A model generated the notes under the pieces. That model made no database searches. It had not been told where the DNA came from and was given only the letters and a program-made list of their open reading frames with translations. A program made the position numbers and the translations under genes. 64,000 nucleotides of DNA from Streptomyces fulvorobeus (GTDB lineage: Bacteria; Actinomycetota; Actinomycetes; Streptomycetales; Streptomycetaceae): contig NZ_BLWC01000001.1 of NCBI RefSeq assembly GCF_013167895.1, positions 4,030,001-4,094,000 of the forward strand, in the 5' to 3' direction. Positions 8,628 to 17,188 of the stretch are shown here, piece after piece. Position 1 is the stretch's first letter. Every line of letters begins with the position of its first letter.

Positions 8628-10253
8628 TCAGCCCCGGGCGGCGCGTCCGCCGCCCCGCACCGCCCGCCCCGCCAGGGCCGACGTCCGCCTGCCGTCCTCG
8701 ATGACGAAGCGGCCGTCGATCAGGACGTGCGGGATGCCCACGGGCAGCGCGCGTGGCTGATCGAACGTCGAACCGGCGGCCACCGTCAGCGGGTCGAAGA
8801 GGACCAGGTCGGCGCGGTAGCCCTCGCGCACCAGCCCCCGGTCGGGGAGTCTCAGCCGGGCCGCCGGGCGCGAGGTCAGGTGCGCCACGCACTCCTCCAT
8901 GGAGAGAACGCCCAGCTCCCTCGCGTACCGCCCGAGGTACTGGGGGAACGTGCCGTACGCGCGCGGATGCGGCTTGTCGCCCTGGAGGATGCCGTCGCTG
9001 CCGCCCGTGTGCACGCGGTGGCGCATGATCTGCCGGACGTTCTCCTCGTGGCCCACGTGCTGGAGGATCGTGGGACCCAGCCGGTCCTCGATCAGCAGGC
9101 GGCGGGCGGTGGCCCACGGTGCCTCGCCGCGCAGCCGGGCGGAGTCGGCGACCGTACGGCCGACGTACTCCGCCAGGGACGGCGCGCCGACGCCCGAGAT
9201 CTCGATGGTGTCCCACTCGATCGGCACGCCGTGGCAGCCGTCCGAGCCGACCACCTCCAGGTGGTGGCGGACGCGCTCCGCGGTCGCGTCGTCCGCGAGC
9301 CGGGTGAGCACCGACTCGGGCCCTCCCTCGCCCGCCCAGCTCGGCAGCATCGCGACGAGCGTGGTGCACCCCGGGGTGTACGGGTAGGTGTCGAGCGAGA
9401 TGTCCGCGCCGGCGGCGAGAGCGGAGTCGAGGAGGGCGAGGAGGTCGGGCGCCCTGCCCTTGTTCACGCCGAAGTTCATGGTGGCGTGCGCGAGGTGGAG
9501 CGCGCAGCCCGCGGTACGGGTGAGCTCGACCATCTCCTCGTACGCGGCGAGGGCGCCCGCGCCGTACGAGCGGTGGTGCGGGCAGTAGTAGCCGCCGTGC
9601 TCGGCCACCACCCGGCACAGGGCGGTGAGTTCGGCGTCGTCCGCGTACATGCCGGGGGTGTAGGTGAGGCCGGACGACATGCCGACCGCGCCCTCGGCCA
9701 TGCCCTGGGCGACGAGCTCCCGCATCCGGGTCAGCTCGGCCGGGGTGGCGGGACGGTCCTCCCAGCCGACCGCGTACATCCGGACCGTGCCCTGCGGGAT
9801 GAGGTAGGCGGCGTTGACCGCGATGCCCTGACCGCCGAAGTTGCGGTCGAGGCGGTCCAGGTACCCGCCGACCGTGCGCCAGTCGAAGTCGATGTCCGAG
9901 CCGTCGCCGTTCCAGCCGGTGATGACCCTGCGCACCTCGGCGAGGGTGCGGTCGTCGGCCGGCGCGTACGAGAGGCCGTCCTGGCCGAGCACTTCGAGGG
10001 TGACGCCCTGGGCGGCCTTCGCGCTGTGGTCCGGGTCGCGGAGCAGCGCCAGGTCGCTGTGCGCGTGCATGTCGATGAATCCCGGGGAGAGGGCGAGGCC
10101 GTCGGCGTCCATGGTGCGCCGGGCGGTGGGCCGCCGGCCGCCGCCCTCGCGGTGGATCGCGGTGATCCGGCCGTCGTCGACGGCGACGTCCGCGCGGTAG
10201 GCGGGGGCGGCGGTGCCGTCCATGACGGCCGCGTCGCGGATGACCAGGTCCAT
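8628..10253 (-). CDS. N-acyl-D-amino-acid deacylase (D-aminoacylase)
   Basis: Zinc hydrolase of the amidohydrolase superfamily that frees D-amino acids from N-acyl precursors. The start at 10253 (MDLVIRDAAVMDGTAAPAYR) follows GAAAGG by 7 bases. Metal-ligand motifs are visible: FIDMHAHSDLAL (HxH), the YYCPHHRSYG and LHLAHA histidines, and a late Asp in MRHRVHTGGSDGIL. At 541 residues the length is normal. It lies directly downstream of the D-amino-acid deaminase gene (59-base gap), so the two form an operon that releases then deaminates D-amino acids. RidA and a GntP permease encoded divergently fit the same pathway. Confidence 0.92.
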   Translation of the reverse strand: MDLVIRDAAVMDGTAAPAYRADVAVDDGRITAIHREGGGRRPTARRTMDADGLALSPGFIDMHAHSDLALLRDPDHSAKAAQGVTLEVLGQDGLSYAPADDRTLAEVRRVITGWNGDGSDIDFDWRTVGGYLDRLDRNFGGQGIAVNAAYLIPQGTVRMYAVGWEDRPATPAELTRMRELVAQGMAEGAVGMSSGLTYTPGMYADDAELTALCRVVAEHGGYYCPHHRSYGAGALAAYEEMVELTRTAGCALHLAHATMNFGVNKGRAPDLLALLDSALAAGADISLDTYPYTPGCTTLVAMLPSWAGEGGPESVLTRLADDATAERVRHHLEVVGSDGCHGVPIEWDTIEISGVGAPSLAEYVGRTVADSARLRGEAPWATARRLLIEDRLGPTILQHVGHEENVRQIMRHRVHTGGSDGILQGDKPHPRAYGTFPQYLGRYARELGVLSMEECVAHLTSRPAARLRLPDRGLVREGYRADLVLFDPLTVAAGSTFDQPRALPVGIPHVLIDGRFVIEDGRRTSALAGRAVRGGGRAARG

Positions 10254-10312
10254 GGTGTGCCTTTCGTCCGGCCTCGCCGGTGTCCGGTGCGGGGAGCGCC
10301 CCCGCGGGAGGG

Positions 10313-11598
10313 TCAGAAGAACGTGCGGATGTACTCCGTGACCGTGCCGTCCGCCTCGACCAGCGGAATCAGCTGCCACTTGTCGAAGCTCGTGCACGGG
10401 TGCGACAGGCCCATCCCGACCCAGTCACCCACCTCCAGCTCCGCTTCCGGCCCGGTCCGCAGCCAGGTGTGCTGGTCCGACAGTCCGGTGACCGTGACGC
10501 CGGTCGCCGGGCGCACCGAGCCGTCGCGCGCCGAACGCACGACCTGCGCCTGCGGGAGGTCCAGGTCGTAGGCCGCGTCCCGCTTGCCCGCGTTGAGGAA
10601 CGCCTGTTCGCCGGAGGGGCGGGAGACCACCTGCGCCCAGAGCCGGAAGGCGGGCCGCAGCGTGCCCTCGTCGGGGACCCGGTTGAACGGGGAGACGCGC
10701 AGGTAGTGGCCGTCGTCGTGCGAGACGTACGCGCCCGAGCGCAGCAGCTTGAGCACGGGCAGCGAGAGCGCGGGGATCTCCGCGAAGACCTCGGCCACCG
10801 CGTCGAACCACGCACTGCCGCCCGCGCTGATCACGATCTCGTCCGCGTCCGCGAAGCGGCCCGCCCGGTCGAGGTCCGCCGCCACCGCGACGAGCCGGCG
10901 CAGCCAGTCGCGTACCCGCTCGGGGAGGCGTCCGGCACCTCGCCCTCGTAACCGGCGACTCCGGTCAGCCGGAGGGTGGACACGGCGGCCACCGCGTCCG
11001 CGAGCGCGGCGCAGCCGGCTTCGGTACGGGCCCCGGTGCGGGCACCCTCGCCCGCGCCCAGTTCCACCACGACGTCGACCGGGCGGGTCGCGCCGGCCGC
11101 GCGCAGCGCCTCGTCCATCAGCTCCACGCCGCGCGCGGAGTCGACGTAGCAGACGAAGCGGAACTCCGGGTCGGCGTCGAGTTCGCGGGCCACCCAGCGC
11201 AGCGCGGCCGCGTCGACGACCTCGTTGGCGAGGAAGATCCGCCGGATGCCGTAGGCCCGGTAGACCCTGGCCTGGTGGGGGACGGCCGCGGTGATGCCCC
11301 AGGCGCCGCGCTCCAGCTGGTCCCTGAACAGCTGGGGGGCCATGGAGGTCTTGCCGTGCGGGGCGAACGCCAGGCCGTGGCGGTCCGCGTACGTCTCCAG
11401 GAGGGCGAGGTTGTGCTCCACCGACTCGGCGGACAGGGCCAGCACCGGAGTGGTGAAGCCGCCCGTGAAGAGGTTGCGCCGCTCGGCGGCCAGGTCGCCC
11501 ACGGTCAGCCCCTCCGCGTCGGGCGGGAGCGCTTTGAAGCGGTGATCGACCCGTTCGTCGGCGATGCCGGCCAGGGTGACCGGGTGGTCGGCGGCCAA
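10313..11598 (-). pseudogene. D-amino-acid deaminase (D-serine dehydratase-like, alanine-racemase fold), frame broken
   Basis: PLP enzyme predicted to deaminate D-serine/D-threonine-type amino acids. A TTG start at 11598 has AGGAGG 5 bases upstream. Residues 1-225 read normally, with the PLP-lysine region FAPHGKTSMAPQLF, then the frame goes to nonsense after GYEGEVPDASP. The C-terminal half continues in another frame (RAGRFADADEIVISAGGSAW, SHDDGHYLRVSP, VGMGLSHPC with DSD1-type zinc ligands). Adding one C to the four-base run at 10922-10925 restores DASPERVRDWLRRL and one frame of about 428 residues. The rest is intact and selection-like, so this is either a sequencing error or a very recent mutation. 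Confidence 0.85.
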
Positions 11599-11620
11599 GG
11601 GAGCCTCCTAGAGAGTTGTC

Positions 11621-11637
11621 GTTGCAGCATGTGCAAC
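11621..11637. promoter_or_regulatory. Inverted repeat in the divergent deaminase/kinase promoter
   Basis: GTTGCA-GCATG-TGCAAC, perfect 6-bp arms, lies 22 bases upstream of the deaminase start and about 100 upstream of the kinase start. The IclR regulator encoded two genes away is the natural candidate to bind it; this is inferred. Confidence 0.45.
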
Positions 11638-11736
11638 ACCCATTGCGTATATCGCTTGACGCTGTCTAACATCCGAGCCGACGCCGGGTCAATGGTCGGG
11701 AACCGGCCCCGAACGCGATCAGCTGAGGAGCCCAGA

Positions 11737-12816
11737 GTGCCTGGACCGGTAGCAGGGACGGCCGCCCGTGCCGCCGCGACCACCGATGTCGTCTGCCTCG
11801 GCGAGTCCATGGTGACGTTCCTGCCCTCACGGCCCGGCCGCCTCGCCGACGTACCCCGGTTCGGCCGCGGGATCGGGGGCGCGGAGTCGAACGTCGCCTG
11901 CGCGCTGGCCGCGGCGGGGCACCGGGCCGCCTGGGTCAGCCGGGTCGGCACGGACGGCTTCGGCGACCATCTCGTCGAGGCGGTCGCCGGGTACGGGGTC
12001 GACACCGCGGCGGTCCGGCGCGACCCGGACCGGCCCACCGGCATCTACTTCCGCACGGCGACGGACCGGGCGACGGACGTCCACGAGGTGGCGTACTACC
12101 GCGCCGGTTCGGCCGCCTCCGCGATGTCCGTACGGAACGTGCCGTACGAGGACGTGTTCCGCGGCCGTGTCCTGCACCTGTCCGGCATCACCGCCGCGCT
12201 GTCCGGGGACTGCCTGGAACTGCTCCACGACCTGACCGCGCCGCGGGCGGGGCGCCCGCTTATCTCGTTCGACGTGAACCACCGGCCCGGGCTGTGGCGC
12301 GGGCGGGCCGGTGCCACGGGCCCGGACGTCCTGCTCGTCCTCGCGCGCCGGTCCGACCTCGTGTTCGTCGGGGAGGACGAGGCGGAGGAGGCGTGGGGGG
12401 TCCGCGGGGCCGACGCGATCCGGCAGGCGCTGCCCGAGCCGGGTGTGGTGGTCGTGAAGCGGGGCGCGGACGGGGTGACCGTCTTCTCGGGGCCCCGCCC
12501 CGGCACCCGCTCCCCGGCCGCCGGAAGGGCCGAAGAGGTCCCCGCCCTCCGCGTCGACGTCGTCGCCCCCGTCGGCGCCGGTGACGCCTTCGCCGCCGGG
12601 TTCCTCTCCGCCACCCTGCGCGGACTCCCCGTCCGCGAGCGCGCCCGGCACGGGCATCTGATGGCCGCCGCCGTCCTCACCGTCCCCGGCGACCTCACCC
12701 GGCCCCCCGCCCGCGCCCGTGCCGACCGCCTCGCGGCCCTCGACGACGACGCCTGGGGGAGACTTCGTCTCGGCCCCGGATGGACGGGGGACGACCAGGA
12801 GGTACGTACGACATGA
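11737..12816 (+). CDS. PfkB-family sugar kinase (2-dehydro-3-deoxygluconokinase type)
   Basis: ATP-dependent ribokinase-fold kinase, 359 residues. The GTG at 11737 has GAGGAG six bases upstream. VVCLGESMVTFLPSRPGRL opens the first domain, GRGIGGAESNVACALA is PfkB signature 1, and VAPVGAGDAFAAGFLSA is signature 2 with the catalytic Asp. The opening and the ISFDVNHRPGLW motif are typical of KDG kinases, but sugar specificity is not certain. Its stop overlaps the IclR start (ATGA), so the two are translationally coupled. A KDG kinase beside D-amino-acid enzymes is unusual; it may act on a side product or mark a shared aldonate uptake system with the GntP permease. Confidence 0.88.
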   Translation: MPGPVAGTAARAAATTDVVCLGESMVTFLPSRPGRLADVPRFGRGIGGAESNVACALAAAGHRAAWVSRVGTDGFGDHLVEAVAGYGVDTAAVRRDPDRPTGIYFRTATDRATDVHEVAYYRAGSAASAMSVRNVPYEDVFRGRVLHLSGITAALSGDCLELLHDLTAPRAGRPLISFDVNHRPGLWRGRAGATGPDVLLVLARRSDLVFVGEDEAEEAWGVRGADAIRQALPEPGVVVVKRGADGVTVFSGPRPGTRSPAAGRAEEVPALRVDVVAPVGAGDAFAAGFLSATLRGLPVRERARHGHLMAAAVLTVPGDLTRPPARARADRLAALDDDAWGRLRLGPGWTGDDQEVRTT

Positions 12817-13571
12817 GCCAGACCGTCGACCGGGCGCTGAGCATCCTTCCCCTGCTCGCCCAGGGACCCGCCGACCTCGGGCAGGTCGCCGAGCGGCTCG
12901 GTGTCCACAAGTCCACGGCCCTGCGCCTGCTCCGTACGCTCCACGAGCACGGGCTCGTCTTCCGCCAGGGCGACCAGCGCTACCGCCTCGGCGCGCGGCT
13001 CTTCGCACTCGCGCAGGAAGCGGTCGAGAACCTCGACGTACGGGAGATCGCCCACCCGCACCTCGTCGAACTGAACGAGCAGTGCGGGCACACGGTGCAC
13101 CTGGCGGTGTACGAGGAGAACGAGGTCCTCTACATCGACAAGGTCGAGAGCCGCTACCCGGTCCGGATGTACTCGCGGATCGGCAAACCCGTCGCGATCA
13201 CCGTCGCCGCCGTCGCCAAGCTGCTGCTCGCCGACCTCCCCGAGCCCGAACGGCGCGTGGTCGCCGACAAGCTCGACTACCCCATGTACACGTCCCGTTC
13301 GACCCCGAACGCGGTGGCGTTCCTCAGGGAACTCGCCGTCGTACGCGAACAGGGCTGGGCCACCGACCTCGGTGGCCACGAGGAGTCCATCAACTGCGTC
13401 GGCGCCCCCATCCGGGGCGCGGACGGCCGCGCCGTCGCCGCCATGTCGGTGTCCGCGCCCAACGTGGTCGTCACACGCGAGGAACTCCTCACGCTGCTCC
13501 CGCTGGTGCGTCGCACCGCCGACACCATCAGCCGGGAGTACTCCGGCACCACCCGACCCAAGAAAGCCTGA
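12813..13571 (+). CDS. IclR-family transcriptional regulator
   Basis: Start at 12813 (MSQTVDRALSILPLLAQG); AGGAGG lies 10 bases upstream and the ATG overlaps the kinase stop by 4 bases. The N-terminal winged helix is seen at LGQVAERLGVHKSTALRLLR, and the C-terminal effector domain at VHLAVYEENEVLYIDKVES and GLSA-like AVAAMSVSAPNVVV. 252 residues, standard. IclR proteins usually control the catabolic genes beside them. Here the likely targets are the divergent deaminase/deacylase pair and its own kinase-IclR-RidA-permease operon, through the inverted repeat at 11621-11637. Confidence 0.92.
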   Translation: MSQTVDRALSILPLLAQGPADLGQVAERLGVHKSTALRLLRTLHEHGLVFRQGDQRYRLGARLFALAQEAVENLDVREIAHPHLVELNEQCGHTVHLAVYEENEVLYIDKVESRYPVRMYSRIGKPVAITVAAVAKLLLADLPEPERRVVADKLDYPMYTSRSTPNAVAFLRELAVVREQGWATDLGGHEESINCVGAPIRGADGRAVAAMSVSAPNVVVTREELLTLLPLVRRTADTISREYSGTTRPKKA

Positions 13572-13577
13572 ACTGCG

Positions 13578-13988
13578 ATGACCGAGAAGACCGCTCTCAC
13601 CCCGAGCACCCACACCGCCCCGCCCGCGAGGTTCTCGCACGGCGTGAAGAAGGGGAACATCCTCCAGGTCGCCGGCCAGGTCGGCTTCCTGCCCGCCGTC
13701 GAGGGCCAGGCGCCCACCCCCGCGGGCCCCACGCTCCGCGAGCAGACCCTCCAGACCTTCGCCAACGTCAAGGCGATCCTGGAGGAGGGCGGCGCGAGCT
13801 GGGACGACGTGATGATGATGCGCGTCTACCTCACCGACGTCGACCACTTCGCGGAGATGAACGAGATCTACAACGCCTACTTCGGCGAGCAGGACCTCAA
13901 GGCCGCCCCCGCCGCCCGTACGACCGTCTACGTCGGCCTTCCCAAGGGCCTGCTCATCGAGATCGACGCGCTCGCGGTCCTCAGCTGA
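13578..13988 (+). CDS. RidA family reactive enamine/imine deaminase
   Basis: RidA (YjgF/YER057c/UK114) hydrolyses the 2-aminoacrylate and related imines released by PLP dehydratases. The 136-residue protein shows the family core: GNILQVAGQVGFLP, TFANVKAILEEGGASWDDVM, YLTDVDHFAEMNEIYNAYF and AARTTVYVGLPKGLLIEID. The substrate-binding Arg of active RidAs is expected in the AARTTV segment and is present. It sits 6 bases after IclR and close to the D-amino-acid deaminase, whose product needs exactly this step, so the functional link is strong. Confidence 0.93.
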   Translation: MTEKTALTPSTHTAPPARFSHGVKKGNILQVAGQVGFLPAVEGQAPTPAGPTLREQTLQTFANVKAILEEGGASWDDVMMMRVYLTDVDHFAEMNEIYNAYFGEQDLKAAPAARTTVYVGLPKGLLIEIDALAVLS

Positions 13989-14016
13989 CCCTGCCGCCCC
14001 CCTCGCCCCGCCGCCA

Positions 14017-14052
14017 CGGCACGGCGCCCCGCAGGACAGGGGCGCCGTGCCG
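14017..14052 (+). terminator. GC-rich hairpin between RidA and GntP genes
   Basis: Perfect 14-bp arms (14017-14030, 14039-14052) with an 8-base loop, 29 bases after the ridA stop. It may attenuate transcription so that the permease is expressed at a lower level. Confidence 0.6.
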
Positions 14053-14095
14053 CGCTCCCCCCTGCTCGTCAGCCCCAGTGACAACGGAGCCACCC

Positions 14096-15571
14096 ATGCT
14101 GCTCGCCGCCACCCCGCCACCGGCCGGGACGCCACCCCGCACCGGTGGACTCCTCCTGCTGATCGACGGCACCGCCGGACTGCTGACCGTCGCGGCCCTC
14201 GGCATCGTCCTGCTGCTCCTCCTCATCATCAAGGCCAGGCTCCAGCCGTTCGTCGCGCTGCTCGCGGTCTCCATAGCCGTCGGCCTGGGCGCCGGGCTCT
14301 CCGTCACCGAACTCTTCGGTACGGTGCAGAAGTCCGCCGCCGTGTCCGTCATCGAATCCGGCATGGGCGGCATCCTGGGCCATGTCGCGATCATCATCGG
14401 CCTGGGCACGATGCTCGGTGCGATCCTGGAGGTCTCCGGCGGCGCGGAGGTGCTGAGCACCCGTCTGCTGAACCTCTTCGGTGAGAAGCGCGCCCCGCTC
14501 GCCATGGGTCTGACCGGCGTGATCTTCGGTATCCCGGTCTTCTTCGACGTCGGGATCTTCGTCCTCGCGCCGATCGTGTACGCCGCCGCCAAGCGGTCCG
14601 GAAAATCGATTCTGCTGTACGCGATGCCGCTGCTGGCCGGTCTGTCGATGACGCACGCGTTCCTGCCGCCGCACCCCGGCCCCGTCGCCGCCGCCGGACT
14701 GTTCGACATCTCGCTCGGCTGGGTCATCCTGATGGGCGCCGTCGTCGGCATCCCGTCCGTACTCGCCGCCTGGGCCTACGCCGCCTGGATCGGCAAGCGG
14801 ATCTTCGTCGCGGTCCCGCAGGACATGGTCGAGGCCGCCGCGGAGGCCAAGGCCGCCGTCGCCGCCGAACAGCGCGCCGCCGGGGTCACCCCGCGGGAGG
14901 ACCCGGTCGGGCTCGGGACCGTACTCGCGATCATCGGCACCCCGCTCGTGCTGATCCTCGCCGCGACGTTCTCCTCCATCGCGCTGGACCCCTCCACCCC
15001 GCGCTCGGTCATCGAGTTCTTCGGCAGCCCCTTCGTCGCCCTGACGATCGCGCTGCTGCTGGCGTACTACGTGCTGGGCATCAAACGCGGATGGTCCCGC
15101 AAGTCCCTCGAATCGGTCTCCACGTCCTCGCTGAAGCCGGTCGGCAACATCCTGCTCGTCGTCGGCGCGGGCGGCATCTTCGGCGCCGTGCTCAAGGGCA
15201 GCGGCATCGCGGACGCGCTCGCCGACACCTTCAACGACGTCGGGCTCCCCATCATCCTGCTCGCCTGGCTGATCTCCGTGGTGCTGCGCGTCGCGCAGGG
15301 CTCGGCGACGGTCGCGATCGTGACGACGGCCGGCATCGTCGTGCCGCTGGTCGAGGGCCAGGACATGTCCCAGGCCCACCTCGCCCTGATCATCATGGCG
15401 ATCTCGGCGGGCTCGATCTTCGCCTCGCACGTCAACGACGGCGGCTTCTGGATGGTCGCGAAGTACTTCGGCATCTCGGAGCGCGACACCCTGAAGTCCT
15501 GGACGGTCCTGGAGACGGTCCTGTCGGTCGCGGGCTTCGTCGTGGCGGCCCTGCTCAGCCTGGTGATCTAG
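14096..15571 (+). CDS. GntP-family permease (gluconate / D-serine type)
   Basis: A 491-residue proton symporter of the GntP family, which takes up gluconate, related aldonates or D-serine (DsdX). ATG at 14096 with GGAG six bases before. About 12-14 membrane segments are seen. Family features are the GLGTMLGAILEVSGGAE region, IFGIPVFFDVGIFVLAPIVY, LPPHPGPVAAAG, GSATVAIVTTAGIV and SHVNDGGFWMV. The D-amino-acid neighbours favour a DsdX-like role, while the KDG-type kinase would favour aldonates; sequence alone does not decide. A longer frame upstream is not coding. Confidence 0.92.
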   Translation: MLLAATPPPAGTPPRTGGLLLLIDGTAGLLTVAALGIVLLLLLIIKARLQPFVALLAVSIAVGLGAGLSVTELFGTVQKSAAVSVIESGMGGILGHVAIIIGLGTMLGAILEVSGGAEVLSTRLLNLFGEKRAPLAMGLTGVIFGIPVFFDVGIFVLAPIVYAAAKRSGKSILLYAMPLLAGLSMTHAFLPPHPGPVAAAGLFDISLGWVILMGAVVGIPSVLAAWAYAAWIGKRIFVAVPQDMVEAAAEAKAAVAAEQRAAGVTPREDPVGLGTVLAIIGTPLVLILAATFSSIALDPSTPRSVIEFFGSPFVALTIALLLAYYVLGIKRGWSRKSLESVSTSSLKPVGNILLVVGAGGIFGAVLKGSGIADALADTFNDVGLPIILLAWLISVVLRVAQGSATVAIVTTAGIVVPLVEGQDMSQAHLALIIMAISAGSIFASHVNDGGFWMVAKYFGISERDTLKSWTVLETVLSVAGFVVAALLSLVI

Positions 15572-15738
15572 CGGCCACGAACGCTGCCGGACGGAGCCCG
15601 CGCGGCAGGGCGCCCCGAAGGCGCCGGCGACCAGGTGCCGGACCGGCCGCACCCTCCCGGGTGAGCGGAACGCCCTGGCAGCGGACCGCCGCGCACACCC
15701 CCTTGTGCGATCGCTCTCTTTGCGCTTCGTTGATCGGC

Positions 15739-17052
15739 ATGGCCGAGACCAGTGCAACGAGAGAAACAGGGGAGACCGGCTCCCGACCGCGCGTTTCGAG
15801 TTGGAGGTACATCGGGCCCGGCATCGTCGTCGCGGCCACCGGCGTCGGCGCCGGGGACCTGGTCGCGACACTGATCGCGGGCAGCAAGTTCGGATACACC
15901 CTCATGTGGGCGGCCGTCATCGGCTGCCTCGTCAAGATCGCCCTCGCCGAGGCGGCCGGCCGGTGGCACCTCGCCACCGGCCGCACGCTCTTCGAGGGCT
16001 GGCGCACGCTCGGATCGTGGACCACCGTCTACTTCGCGGTGTACGTCGTCATCTGGGGGTTCATCTACGGCGCGACCGCCATGTCGTCCAGCGCCCTGCC
16101 CATCGTGGCGCTCTTCCCGGACGGCCCGGGGCTCAAGACCTGGGCGATCGTCACCGGCCTGATCGGCCTGGTCTTCGTCTGGTTCAACCAGTACGCCGTC
16201 TTCGAGAAGGTCATGACCGTCCTGGTCGGCGTGATGTTCGTGGTCGTCGTCTACGTCGCCGTACGGGTCGGTCCGGACGTCGGCGCGTCCTTCGCCGGGC
16301 TCGCCCCCGTACTCCCCGACGGTTCGCTGATCTACACGCTCGGCCTGATCGGCGGGGTCGGCGGCACGATCACCATGGCCGCGTACGGGTACTGGGTGAA
16401 CGCCAAGGGCTGGAACAACGCCTCCTGGATGAAGGTGATGCGCCTGGACAACCGGGTCGCCTACATCACCACCGGGATCTTCGTCGTCGCCATGCTGATC
16501 GTCGGCGCCGAGCTGCTGCACTCCTCCCAGATCGCACTGACCAAGGGCGACCGGGGCCTGATCGACCTCGGGCAGGTTCTGGAGGACCGCTTCGGCGTGG
16601 TCACCGCGAAGCTGTTCCTGATCGGCTTCTTCGCCACGTCGTTCTCGTCGCTGATCGGCGTCTGGCACGGTGTGAGCCTGATGTTCGCCGACTTCGTCGA
16701 GCGCATCCGCGCCGAGCGGGCCGCGGGCGGCCGGGCGGACGAGGTGGGGCCGGGCGGTGCGCTGGTCGGCCGCCAGGAGAAGTCGGTGCCGTTCCGCGCG
16801 TACCTGCTCTGGCTGACGTTCCCGCCGATGACCCTGCTGTGGCTGGACGAGCCGTTCGGCCTGGTCATCGTCTACGGCGTGCTGGGCGCCTTCTTCATGC
16901 CCTTCCTCGCGCTGACCCTGCTCTGGCTCCTCAACTCCGACCGTACGCCGCGGGAGTGGCGCAACGGCTGGCTCAGCAACGGAATGCTGGCCGCGGCCGG
17001 ACTGCTGTTCCTCGTGCTGTGCGTGCAGCAGGTGCGCGACCTGCCGTGGTGA
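15739..17052 (+). CDS. Nramp-like transporter lacking the canonical metal-site motifs
   Basis: A 437-residue LeuT-fold membrane protein of about 11 segments. The opening after the N-terminal tail (WRYIGPGIVVAATGVGAGDL) matches the Nramp TM1 context, but the metal-binding DPGN of true Nramps is replaced by GAGD, and the TM6 MPH motif region reads GTITMAAYGYW. It is therefore probably not a classical Mn/Fe transporter, and the substrate is open. The ATG at 15739 has no good SD; slightly upstream starts are possible. It is monocistronic, convergent with the chitinase, and a 14-bp hairpin follows. Confidence 0.8.
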   Translation: MAETSATRETGETGSRPRVSSWRYIGPGIVVAATGVGAGDLVATLIAGSKFGYTLMWAAVIGCLVKIALAEAAGRWHLATGRTLFEGWRTLGSWTTVYFAVYVVIWGFIYGATAMSSSALPIVALFPDGPGLKTWAIVTGLIGLVFVWFNQYAVFEKVMTVLVGVMFVVVVYVAVRVGPDVGASFAGLAPVLPDGSLIYTLGLIGGVGGTITMAAYGYWVNAKGWNNASWMKVMRLDNRVAYITTGIFVVAMLIVGAELLHSSQIALTKGDRGLIDLGQVLEDRFGVVTAKLFLIGFFATSFSSLIGVWHGVSLMFADFVERIRAERAAGGRADEVGPGGALVGRQEKSVPFRAYLLWLTFPPMTLLWLDEPFGLVIVYGVLGAFFMPFLALTLLWLLNSDRTPREWRNGWLSNGMLAAAGLLFLVLCVQQVRDLPW

Positions 17053-17135
17053 CGCGGAGGCGGGGCGCGGAGGCGGGGCGCGGGACCCGTAGGCGATGAC
17101 GCCGGCGTCGGGAGGCGGAGTCCGCTGAGCCCACG

Positions 17136-17168
17136 CAGCAGCGCCGCCGGGGAACGGCGGCGCTGCTG
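17136..17168. terminator. Bidirectional hairpin between Nramp-like and chitinase genes
   Basis: Perfect 14-bp arms (17136-17149, 17155-17168) around GGGAA, between two convergent genes. Confidence 0.65.
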
Positions 17169-17188
17169 GTCATCGGTGGTCGCGGGGG

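Noticed and set aside
12719..14095. A 950-residue frame joining upstream sequence to the GntP permease.
   Set aside because: The upstream part overlaps IclR and ridA in another frame, is Arg/Pro-rich, and a normal SD and ATG exist at 14096.
12096..14135. Long minus-strand frame opposite the kinase, IclR and ridA genes.
   Set aside because: Antisense shadow produced by high third-position GC; no SD, no motifs.
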